DNA of 16,421 nucleotides, taken from NCBI GenBank assembly GCA_900546825.1, contig UREE01000044.1, positions 1 to 16,421 of the forward strand. The letters are read 5' to 3'. The stretch comes from an uncultured Collinsella sp. (GTDB lineage: Bacteria > Actinomycetota > Coriobacteriia > Coriobacteriales > Coriobacteriaceae). Below, piece after piece: positions 7,795 to 14,541 of this stretch (position 1 is the stretch's first letter; every line of letters begins with the position of its first letter). Below the pieces are notes generated by a model, which was not told the origin of the DNA, did no database searches, and worked only from the letters and a program-made list of their open reading frames with translations. Both the position numbers and the translations under genes were made by a program.

Positions 7795-7946
7795 GGACGG
7801 TTTGGGCGGGTCCCGTACTTAGTTTCCAAAACGTCCTCGCGCATGAAGGCCCCCGTTGTCTCGCTTCTTCGAAGCGTTGACAACGGGGGCCTTCGCGCTG
7901 CGGAATGATTTTGGAAACTAAGTACGGGGACCCGCCCAAGCCGTCC
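7795..7946. repeat. Three-level nested palindrome (about 152 nt)
   Basis: Outer arms of about 37 nt (7795-7831 and about 7909-7946) are inverted copies with one bulged G and one A/G change. Inside is a perfect 16-bp stem (7845-7860 with 7879-7894), and inside that a 6-bp hairpin, CGCTTC-TTC-GAAGCG (7862-7876). The whole could fold into one long hairpin. It lies between the aldolase stop and the convergent HAD gene. No T-run follows the inner stem, so it is not a classical terminator, though it may stop transcription. It resembles a MITE- or REP-like element. Confidence 0.7.
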
Positions 7947-7995
7947 TGCTCAATCGCCCTTGTGGCGTTGGGGCGGAAAGGGTGGGGCGCGTGGG

Positions 7996-8619
7996 TTATT
8001 TGGTTGTTAGGGTTAGTAGGTCGTTGGGGGTTTTGAGGTTGTAGGTGGCGTTTGGGATATCTTGGTGTGATCCCCATGCTGCTCGGGCAAAACTGACCCC
8101 TGCTGAAGTTGCGCACTGTTCGTCGTAGACGGTGTCGCCAACGTAGACGACGTTGCCAGGATTCGCGCCCGCACGTCGGAGATATTCGAGCATGGGTGCG
8201 GGTGCGGGTTTATGTTCGGTTGTGTCTTCGACAAGGATGATGTGCTCAAAATACTTATCGAAACCAAGGGGTGCAATTTCTTTTGCGTATTCGTCGCGCG
8301 CACGTGAGGAGACGATGCCAAGTTTGCAGCCGCTATCGGCGAGTGTTGCGATGACTTCAAGCAAACCTGGAAACACGCTGATGGTGCTTTTAAAGCTGGC
8401 GGCAACTTGGCACCAGCGATCCAACGCTGCCTGCGAGTAGATCCCAAGTTTCTCAAGGGCATCCTTGCCGGGTATGCCGAGGGCAAAGTCAAGCTCGTGT
8501 CGGGGAAGCGTTTTGCTGGTCTCTTCTTGGACAATCTGGACAAGCGATGACAGAACGCTTTCTTCTGTATCTGCCAATGTCCCATCAACGTCAAATACGA
8601 TATGGTCAAAGTGCTTCAT
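7996..8619 (-). CDS. HAD-superfamily phosphatase (phosphoglycolate phosphatase / PpaX-like)
   Basis: The 207-residue protein has all HAD motifs: DVDGT at 10-14 (nucleophile D10, acid D12), a serine in GIVSSRARD (motif II), lysine in EHKPAP (motif III) and GDTVYD (motif IV). An alpha-helical cap follows motif I, as in subfamily IA (Gph, PpaX, beta-phosphoglucomutase). It hydrolyses a small phosphorylated metabolite or pyrophosphate; the substrate cannot be told. The ATG has AGGAG about eight bases upstream. The gene lies 56 bp after the AraC-family gene on the same strand, and the two may share a transcript. Third-position G/C is lower than in the gal or ABC genes, suggesting weaker expression or later acquisition. 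Confidence 0.88.
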   Translation of the reverse strand: MKHFDHIVFDVDGTLADTEESVLSSLVQIVQEETSKTLPRHELDFALGIPGKDALEKLGIYSQAALDRWCQVAASFKSTISVFPGLLEVIATLADSGCKLGIVSSRARDEYAKEIAPLGFDKYFEHIILVEDTTEHKPAPAPMLEYLRRAGANPGNVVYVGDTVYDEQCATSAGVSFARAAWGSHQDIPNATYNLKTPNDLLTLTTK

Positions 8620-8675
8620 ATGATTGCTCCTCTCTGTTGTTTGCCTGCAAGTTTGATGCAGTGACAGAAGAAGGG

Positions 8676-9614
8676 CTAGCGGGATTTCTGCCTGGTGCTA
8701 TCGAGATTCTGCCTCGCTGCTCGATAGCTCGAAGGAGTGCACCCCATTTGTTCTTTAAATACCTGGCCAAGATGGCTTGCTGTTATAAATCCGCATTGGC
8801 GCGCGACTGTCTGTACCGTTCTCGTGGTGTGTGCCAAAAGTTCGCAAGCACGGTTTATGCGGTATGCGCGTAGATATGCCGCCGGGGTCGTTCCTGCACA
8901 AGTTTCGATAATGCGGTAACACTCTCTTTCGCTTACGCCGGCTGCAGATGCCATCTGGGGCACATCTATAGCGGCTGCATAGTTTGCGCGGATAAAGTCC
9001 AGGATTGCCTTGAACTGTACGTCGCGGCTGGTCATCCAAGAGGCGCCGTCGGAGGAAAAGAGCGGTTCGGCCTTGGCGTAAATCTGAATCCAGAGCTCTG
9101 ACAAGTTATTTCGAAGCGCCATCTCATTCTGCGGCCGTTGAAGGTCGTGGCTAAAGGAACTCTTTAGCAAATCGATAAAGGGCATATCGTCGGGGTTGGT
9201 GGGCGACCATTTGAGCACATCGACGCCTCGACATTGCAGCAAAGGATTGATATAGCGCTTTTGAAGGCGTCCCGCGGGATCGCCGAGCATCGACGGCTGA
9301 AAGATATGCAACATTTGAATGGCTGGTGCCGAATTGGGTGATTGCAGCGTGCTGTGCAAAACGCCGCCGTTGATAAAGCCGGCGGACCCTTCCTCAAAGC
9401 GCACGTGTTCATGAGCCGCGCGCGTTCGATAGTCAATCGCTCCCTGCTCCATGTAGAAAAGCTCGACTTCGGAATGCCAGTGCCAGGGGACGGAATTGCC
9501 CGGATAGCGAGCGAATTCTGCGCGTTCGGCAATATAGGGCCAGTCTTCGGCGGTCTCGGGAAACGCTTCCTCGCGTCCTCCGCGGTGCAATTCTATGTGA
9601 TCCATGTTTCGCAT
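8676..9614 (-). CDS. AraC-family transcriptional regulator with cupin sensor domain
   Basis: The 312-residue protein has an N-terminal cupin-like ligand domain (metal/sugar-pocket-like PWHWHSEVELFYM at about 43-55, GGVLHS near 83) and a C-terminal pair of AraC helix-turn-helix motifs (about 205-305, with SERECYRIIETCAGTTPAAYL and CGFITASHLGQVFKEQMG). Such proteins usually activate sugar or stress genes. The target is unknown; the HAD phosphatase 56 bp downstream is the only co-directional neighbour. The ATG at 9614 (or 9605) lacks a clear Shine-Dalgarno. A TATACT hexamer sits about six bases before it, so a leaderless mRNA is possible. Confidence 0.9.
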   Translation of the reverse strand: MRNMDHIELHRGGREEAFPETAEDWPYIAERAEFARYPGNSVPWHWHSEVELFYMEQGAIDYRTRAAHEHVRFEEGSAGFINGGVLHSTLQSPNSAPAIQMLHIFQPSMLGDPAGRLQKRYINPLLQCRGVDVLKWSPTNPDDMPFIDLLKSSFSHDLQRPQNEMALRNNLSELWIQIYAKAEPLFSSDGASWMTSRDVQFKAILDFIRANYAAAIDVPQMASAAGVSERECYRIIETCAGTTPAAYLRAYRINRACELLAHTTRTVQTVARQCGFITASHLGQVFKEQMGCTPSSYRAARQNLDSTRQKSR

Positions 9615-9639
9615 GGCATCAGTATAAAGCGCAATGGGC

Positions 9640-9849
9640 TTAGATTGCTCTTGCCTGTTCGGGGAACGCCTTGTCTAGGGATGTTTGGAGCTTTTCGAAC
9701 GATGCTCGCAGGTTGAGGCTTTGATCGGTTGAGCGTTTTTGCTGTGAGGTTGGGGAGTCGAGGAGACCGTTTCTCTGTGTCGGGGGGAAGGAGAAAAGGT
9801 CTGCATGTTTTAGGGATGGCTGCTGTGTTGCGTCATTGGAAGAATGCAT
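9640..9849 (-). CDS. Possible small protein of unknown function (69 aa)
   Basis: I do not recognise this ORF. It starts with ATG ten bases after a strong GAGGAGG and ends 25 bp before the AraC-family start. The product is polar and Ser/Gln/Asn-rich with a predicted amphipathic C-terminal helix (RASFEKLQTSLDKAF). Codon choice is less G/C-biased than in neighbouring genes. The Shine-Dalgarno-like bases also encode the end (DIEEAA) of the open frame just upstream, so the pair could be a small operon or its remnant. It could equally be chance. Confidence 0.35.
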   Translation of the reverse strand: MHSSNDATQQPSLKHADLFSFPPTQRNGLLDSPTSQQKRSTDQSLNLRASFEKLQTSLDKAFPEQARAI

Positions 9850-9851
9850 GC

Positions 9852-10046
9852 TTATGCGGCCTCCTCGATGTCCACCAAAAGGTTGCGCACAGGGTGTGCT
9901 GCTAGGTCCCGTGCGTTGGCAGTATTATGCAGCGGACCGTTCAAAGAAGCGCTAAAGAAAGGCTTAACCTGGTTTGGTGTTACGATGAAACCGCAGGTCA
10001 AGGCTATTGAGTAACACTCTTGAAAGGTTTTGGGCTTAAGGGCTTT
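9852..10046 (-). pseudogene. Start-less 64-codon frame, possible gene remnant
   Basis: This frame is open from an in-frame TAG (10049-10047) to TAA (9854-9852) but has no ATG or GTG; only TTG codons without ribosome sites are available. Its C-terminal part reads like protein (ARDLAAHPVRNLLVDIEEAA). No family is recognised. It may be the 3' end of a decayed gene. An opposite-strand frame (9844-10014) is also open, so the coding strand is uncertain. Confidence 0.25.
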
Positions 10047-10102
10047 CTAAGGTTTGTGACGTGGATGTGGCTCGCCTGTGTGGGGCGTGTGAATGCTCGC
10101 TG

Positions 10103-11089
10103 TTAGCGCTGCGGCTCTGCAGCCCGTACCTGCTCGATGACCTTTTCCATCGTGGCGTCGATGCGGTCTTTTTTGAGCTCGCATTCCCAGATGGTTATGG
10201 GTGTCCAGCCCATTTGAGTGAGTGCCGCCACGGCAGCGCGGTCGCGCTCGACGTTGCGACGGAACTTTGCCTCCCAAAAATCAACATTGCGCTTGGGCTG
10301 GCTCGGGTTGCACTTGGGGCAGCGGTGCCAAAAGCAGCCGTTGACGAAGATGGCGATCTTGCGCCCGGGGAAGGCGATGTCGGGCTTGCCGGGAACCTTC
10401 CATTCCAAGCGATATCCCGTAAGGCCCGCTGCGCGCAGGCGCTGTCGTACGAGCAGCTCGGGCTTGGTGTTGGCGCGCTTGTTGCCCTTCATGGACTTTT
10501 TGATGGCGGCGCGACGGCGGACCAGTTCGCGCTCGTCAGCGGAGAGGTCCGAGGTATCGATGCCGTCGAGCAGATCGGGCTTGGGACGCTTTTTGCTGCG
10601 GCGCTTAGGTTTGCGCTTGGGTTTGGTAGCGGGCTCGTCGGCCGTGGTCTCGGTATCGTTGGCAGCGCCATTAGCCTCAAGCCGGTCTTCCTTCAGCTCA
10701 ATCAGCGCATCAATGAGCCCCTTGTCGGCGGGCATCCATTCCACCGTGGCAAGCGAGGTGCGCGGAATCCAGCGGATATCAAGCTGGCGGTCGTGCTTCT
10801 GGGGCTCATCGGATTCATCAGCCAGCGAGCAGTAGTAACACTCCATTGAGAGATGAAAATCGGGGTAGTCATACTCAACGGTGTAGAAATCACGTAGGTT
10901 GGTGACCTTTACCTGTAGCTCTTCCATAAGCTCGCGGCGCACAGCGTCTTCGGGTGTTTCGCCGCGCATGAGCTTGCCACCTGGGAACTCCCACAGTCCC
11001 TGCATGTCGCCGTAGCCGCGCTGCACGGCAAGCAGCTCGTCAGATCCATCCTTGCGAATGATCCCAGCGGCAACATGAACAGTCTTCAA
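10103..11089 (-). CDS. Nudix (MutT-like) hydrolase fused to Vsr very-short-patch repair endonuclease
   Basis: Two DNA-maintenance domains lie in one 328-residue frame. Residues 1 to about 125 form a Nudix domain with the Nudix box from G38 to V60 (PGGKLMRGETPEDAV, then RRELMEEL), close to 8-oxo-dGTPase MutT; the last box glycine is replaced by Q59. A highly basic linker (about 150-200, KPKRKPKRRSKKRPKP) follows. Residues about 205-305 form a Vsr domain: NTKPELLVRQRL, KPDIAFP (active-site D237), GCFWHRCPKC (H255 and zinc-type cysteines 252, 257, 260), FRRNVERD and WECEL (C303). Vsr nicks 5' of T in T:G mismatches left by deaminated 5-methylcytosine. The TTG at 11089 is preferred because AGAGGA lies six bases upstream; an upstream GTG at 11107 would contain that site. 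No cytosine methyltransferase lies in the window. Confidence 0.9.
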   Translation of the reverse strand: MKTVHVAAGIIRKDGSDELLAVQRGYGDMQGLWEFPGGKLMRGETPEDAVRRELMEELQVKVTNLRDFYTVEYDYPDFHLSMECYYCSLADESDEPQKHDRQLDIRWIPRTSLATVEWMPADKGLIDALIELKEDRLEANGAANDTETTADEPATKPKRKPKRRSKKRPKPDLLDGIDTSDLSADERELVRRRAAIKKSMKGNKRANTKPELLVRQRLRAAGLTGYRLEWKVPGKPDIAFPGRKIAIFVNGCFWHRCPKCNPSQPKRNVDFWEAKFRRNVERDRAAVAALTQMGWTPITIWECELKKDRIDATMEKVIEQVRAAEPQR

Positions 11090-11127
11090 CAGGAGTCCTC
11101 TCTTCACATCAACACATGGCAGGCTAC

Positions 11128-11150
11128 CCTTACCTTACACAACGGTAAGG
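11128..11150. promoter_or_regulatory. Inverted repeat, candidate operator for the ABC transporter genes
   Basis: CCTTACC and GGTAAGG are perfect 7-bp arms separated by nine bases, about 84 nt upstream of the ATPase start and just before the divergent Nudix-Vsr gene. No T-run follows. The shape resembles a MerR- or TetR-type operator. No such regulator is encoded in the window. Confidence 0.4.
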
Positions 11151-11233
11151 CAAGCGTAAGCCATATCGATGGTAGCCGACTCGGCTCCTTGCGACTATAG
11201 ATGCCGTAGACTAATCGCAAGAAAGGACTCGGT

Positions 11234-12019
11234 ATGCAAACCACCCAAATGGCGACCCCGGTACTGGAGGTCGCGCATCTCGAAAAGGTATATGGAGCGC
11301 TGGGCAACGTGACCCGCGCGCTCAACGACGTCAACTTTACCGTCAACCGCGGCGAATTCGTCGGCATCATGGGAGCCTCGGGCTCGGGCAAGTCGACGTT
11401 GCTCAACTGCGTGTCGACCATCGATGCCGCCACGAGTGGCGCCATCCGCATCAACGGCCAGGATGTGACGCGCATGAAGCAGGCCAAGCTCTCGCAGTTC
11501 CGCCGCGAGGAGCTGGGCTTTATCTTCCAGGATTCCAACCTGCTCGATACGCTCACGGCACGCGAGAACATCGCCCTGCCGCTCACCATCGCCCGCGCAA
11601 ACTCGGCAGAGATTTCGACCCGCGTGCAGGATGTGGCAGCGCGCCTGTCCATCAGCCAGGTGCTCGACAAGTATCCCTACCAAATGTCGGGCGGCCAGCA
11701 GCAGCGCGTTGCCGCGGCTCGCGCGCTCGTCACCGACCCCACCATGATCATGGCCGACGAGCCCACCGGCGCCCTCGATTCCAAGAGCGCTCGCCTACTG
11801 CTCGAGAGCCTGGAGGCCCTTAACCGCCGCCTGCGCGCCACCGTGCTCATGGTTACGCACGACAGTTTTGCCGCCAGCTACACGAGCCGTGTGCTGTTTA
11901 TTCGCGACGGCAAGATCTTCACCGAGCTGCGCCGCGGCGACACCGACCGCCGAGAGTTCTTCGACCGCATTATGGAGGTCGTTGCCATGATGGGCGGTGA
12001 AGGCTCCGATGCTCTGTAA
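11234..12019 (+). CDS. ABC transporter ATP-binding protein (BceA/MacB-type)
   Basis: The 261-residue ATPase energises the permease encoded downstream. All nucleotide-binding elements are present: Walker A GASGSGKST (47-55), Q-loop Q99, signature MSGGQQQR (151-158), Walker B MIMADEP (171-177) with D-loop GALD, and the switch histidine in VTHD (H209). Sequence type and pairing with an FtsX-like permease place it in the BceA/LolD/MacB group, which acts in antimicrobial-peptide resistance or envelope processes rather than ordinary import. The ATG has AAAGGA six bases upstream. The permease start overlaps the end of this gene by 11 nt, so the two are translationally linked. No BceRS two-component genes are adjacent. 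Confidence 0.93.
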   Translation: MQTTQMATPVLEVAHLEKVYGALGNVTRALNDVNFTVNRGEFVGIMGASGSGKSTLLNCVSTIDAATSGAIRINGQDVTRMKQAKLSQFRREELGFIFQDSNLLDTLTARENIALPLTIARANSAEISTRVQDVAARLSISQVLDKYPYQMSGGQQQRVAAARALVTDPTMIMADEPTGALDSKSARLLLESLEALNRRLRATVLMVTHDSFAASYTSRVLFIRDGKIFTELRRGDTDRREFFDRIMEVVAMMGGEGSDAL

Positions 12020-14210
12020 ACTCGCTTGGGGCAACGTCCGCCGCGCCGGCCGCGACTACCTCGTCTACTTGCTGACGCTCACCCTGGGTGTCACGGTCTT
12101 CTATGCCTTCAATACCGTCTCGATGCAGGTCGACATTGCCGGCATCAAGGAGGAGGGACTGTCCGAGCTCATGGGCAGCATGCTCGGTTACCTGACGTAC
12201 TTTTTGGCCGGCGTCATGGCCTTTTTGATGGTGTATGCCAACAACTTCATCATGAAGCGCCGCAAAAAGGAGTTCGGCCTGTACCAGGTGCTCGGCATGC
12301 GCCGCGGGCGCGTCGCCACGATCATGGCGCTCGAGACCGTGATCGTTTCGGTCGGCGCCTTTGTCGCCGGCATTGTGCTGGGCGTGGGGCTCTCCCAGCT
12401 CATGACATTCTTTACGGCCTCGCTCTTTAAGACACAGATCGCTAATTTCCACTTCTTTTTCTCGGTGCATGCGTTCAACCTGACCCTTGCCTGCATGCTC
12501 GTGATGTTTGTGCTTACGCTACTGCTGAACCTTCGCGCCGTGCGCCGTACCAAGCTCATCGAGCTTATGGGCGCCGAGCGGCGCAACGAGAGCATCAAGA
12601 CGCGCAACCCCTGGATTGCGATCGCCATCTTTGTCGTGGGCGTGGTGCTGGTGGGCGTGGCCTATTACCGCCTGTTGCGCGATGGGTTCCCGCTCACCGC
12701 GACGGAGGGTAAGCTGCAGGAGGCCATGAACCAGTTTGGTATCACCACGGCCATGGTTACGGTGGGTACCTTTGCCCTGTTCTGGGGCCTTTCGGGCATG
12801 CTTATCAAGCTGCTGCAGAGCCTGCGCAGCGTGTATTGGCGCGGCCTCAACATGTTTACCGTGCGCCAGCTTGCGGCCAAGGTCAACACGGTGTGCTTTT
12901 CGATGGGCGTTATCGCGATGATCCTGTTTCTGGCCATTACCTCGGTGACCTGCGGTATGTCGATCGCCAACGTGATGAACGAAAACCTCGAGCGCTATAA
13001 CCCTGTTGACGTGTCTCAGACGTATGTCTATTACACGCCCGAAACGCTCGACTACTACAAGGAGTATGTCAATCCGTCTGAGGCCGATCGCATGGTGTTG
13101 GCCGATGCAACGGTCGATTTGTACACTGCGTGGCATGGCGAGCGCAAGTCGGCGGACAACAACGACGAGACCGGCAAGAAGGTCAATATCGCCGATGTTG
13201 CCGGTGAGCATGTGCAGATCGACTCGTATCTGAGCTATACGCTTGGCGGCTCGGATCCTTCGGTGACGGCGGGCGAGATGTGCAAGGCCATGGGCGAAAA
13301 ACTCCCCAAGGCGCTCGAGGGAAGCAACGCCGATGATATGGGCCTGTTTGTGACGCCGGCAAGTCAGTACAACAAGCTGCGCCAGATGATGGGCGAGGAG
13401 CCGGTGAGCATTGGCCGCGACCAGTATCTGCTCACGTGTGATATGGGCGGTGAGCTGGGCGACCTGTACACCAAGTACATGGCCGGCGGTCACACCCTTT
13501 CCTTGGGCGGGCATGAGCTCAAGCCTGCAACCGATAGGTCGGACGGGGACACGGCGGCCATCGCCAATTCGGGGCTCGGTAGCAACCCCGGTACCGTAGT
13601 CGTTGCCGATGAGCTGCTGTCCCAGCTTAATCTGCAGCCGTATTCCAGTAATCTGCTCGTTAACTACAAGCAGGGGATGGATGTTGCCGAGGCCGATGAG
13701 CTCATTAAATACACCATGCTCGACAATCTGCTCGTTGACGGCGAGAAGCCGGGGTCGTGGGGAGTCTTCATGACACGCTCCGAGCTATATACGCAGGCAG
13801 CGCAGATGAACGGCATGATTAGCTATCTGGCCATCTACATTGGCTTTGTGCTGGTCGTTGCATGTGCGGCGATTCTGTCGATCCAGCAGCTCTCCAATGT
13901 GGCCGACGGCAGCCGCAGCTATCGTGTGCTGGCGCAGATCGGCTGTGACGACCGCCAGATCCGGCATTCGGTGATGGCGCAGCAAGCGGTGTCCTTCCTG
14001 TTCCCGCTGGCAGTGGGCCTGGCGCACTCCTTTGTGGCACTTAAGGTGATCATCGAGCTGGTGAGCACGTTCGGTAACATGAGCATTGGCGGCACGGTGG
14101 GCCTCACCTGTGCGATTTTCCTGGCAGCCTACGGCGGCTACTTCCTGGTGACCTACCTCATGAGCACCGGCATGGTGCAAGCTGCCATCGCTACCCGCTA
14201 CAGCGAGTAG
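12009..14210 (+). CDS. FtsX-like ABC transporter permease (BceB-type)
   Basis: The protein of about 733 residues has the BceB layout of ten membrane helices: one near residues 16-38, a group of three near 58-82, 102-132 and 152-176, then helices near 200-220, 246-268 and 294-318, a large extracellular domain of about 270 residues, and three C-terminal helices (MISYLAIYIGFVLVV, FLFPLAVGLAHSFVAL, GLTCAIFLAAYGGYFL). The large loop between helices 7 and 8 is the hallmark of peptide-sensing/detoxifying BceB permeases. The ATG at 12009 is chosen because GAAGG stands five bases upstream; a GTG at 11997 is possible. It works with the overlapping ATPase; the substrate is probably a peptide antibiotic, by family analogy. 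A terminator follows 35 nt after the stop. Confidence 0.92.
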   Translation: MLCKLAWGNVRRAGRDYLVYLLTLTLGVTVFYAFNTVSMQVDIAGIKEEGLSELMGSMLGYLTYFLAGVMAFLMVYANNFIMKRRKKEFGLYQVLGMRRGRVATIMALETVIVSVGAFVAGIVLGVGLSQLMTFFTASLFKTQIANFHFFFSVHAFNLTLACMLVMFVLTLLLNLRAVRRTKLIELMGAERRNESIKTRNPWIAIAIFVVGVVLVGVAYYRLLRDGFPLTATEGKLQEAMNQFGITTAMVTVGTFALFWGLSGMLIKLLQSLRSVYWRGLNMFTVRQLAAKVNTVCFSMGVIAMILFLAITSVTCGMSIANVMNENLERYNPVDVSQTYVYYTPETLDYYKEYVNPSEADRMVLADATVDLYTAWHGERKSADNNDETGKKVNIADVAGEHVQIDSYLSYTLGGSDPSVTAGEMCKAMGEKLPKALEGSNADDMGLFVTPASQYNKLRQMMGEEPVSIGRDQYLLTCDMGGELGDLYTKYMAGGHTLSLGGHELKPATDRSDGDTAAIANSGLGSNPGTVVVADELLSQLNLQPYSSNLLVNYKQGMDVAEADELIKYTMLDNLLVDGEKPGSWGVFMTRSELYTQAAQMNGMISYLAIYIGFVLVVACAAILSIQQLSNVADGSRSYRVLAQIGCDDRQIRHSVMAQQAVSFLFPLAVGLAHSFVALKVIIELVSTFGNMSIGGTVGLTCAIFLAAYGGYFLVTYLMSTGMVQAAIATRYSE

Positions 14211-14245
14211 CAAGCGGGCAAAACCGTCGCAAAACCAACGCAAAC

Positions 14246-14289
14246 AACCGCCGCGGACGGAGTCGGCCCCCTTCCGCGGCGGTTTTTTT
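14246..14289 (+). terminator. Rho-independent terminator of the ABC transporter operon
   Basis: A perfect 12-bp GC-rich stem (14246-14257 with 14273-14284) with a 15-nt loop is followed by a run of seven T (14283-14289). Confidence 0.9.
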
Positions 14290-14312
14290 GTCTATCGGAT
14301 GCCTCTCAGATG

Positions 14313-14433
14313 CAAGTGAGTAGACTTTTTTGGATCTGTCGAGCACACCACGACAAGTGCTCAATAAAACCGCAGGTCAGCGCTGTGGCGATTCGGGGTG
14401 TGCTCGGCCTCCTGCAAAAAGTCTACTCACTTG
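14313..14433. repeat. 121-nt palindromic element between two terminators
   Basis: Terminal arms of 18 bp are perfect inverted repeats (14313-14330 with 14416-14433; CAAGTGAGTAGACTTTTT and its complement). An inner 10-bp perfect stem (14340-14349 with 14397-14406, CGAGCACACC) is nested within. The centre carries AAACCGCAGGTCA, also found at 9988-10000. No target-site duplication is visible. It lies between the ABC operon terminator and the LuxR gene terminator. It could be a MITE/REP-like repeat or a structured RNA; I see no ORF worth calling. Confidence 0.6.
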
Positions 14434-14447
14434 GTTTTGGCTGCTAG

Positions 14448-14490
14448 AAAACCGCCGCGAGGGAAAGTAGCTCCCTCGCGGCGGTTTTTT
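14448..14490. terminator. Strong bidirectional terminator
   Basis: A perfect 17-bp stem (14448-14464 with 14472-14488) with a 7-nt loop ends in a T-run on the plus strand (14485-14490) and a shorter T-run on the minus strand. It probably ends the minus-strand LuxR transcript. A weaker hairpin (14507-14515 with 14535-14543) overlaps the LuxR stop codon. Confidence 0.85.
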
Positions 14491-14541
14491 GCGTTTACCC
14501 AGATAAAACCTGCCATAATAAACCTGTCCCTTTTTGGCAGG

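Noticed and set aside
7845..7894. Inner 16-bp hairpin as the aldolase terminator
   Set aside because: No T-run follows the stem on either strand and it is embedded in a larger palindrome, so it was recorded as part of a repeat.
9844..10014. 56-codon plus-strand frame ending in MKPQVKAIE
   Set aside because: It looks somewhat protein-like, but it overlaps the minus-strand frame whose differences from the related segment at 14363 are all synonymous; the plus-strand reading gives several amino-acid changes. Not excluded.
12519..13514. 331-codon minus-strand frame
   Set aside because: Antisense to the BceB-type permease; histidine- and arginine-rich composition typical of a complement frame.
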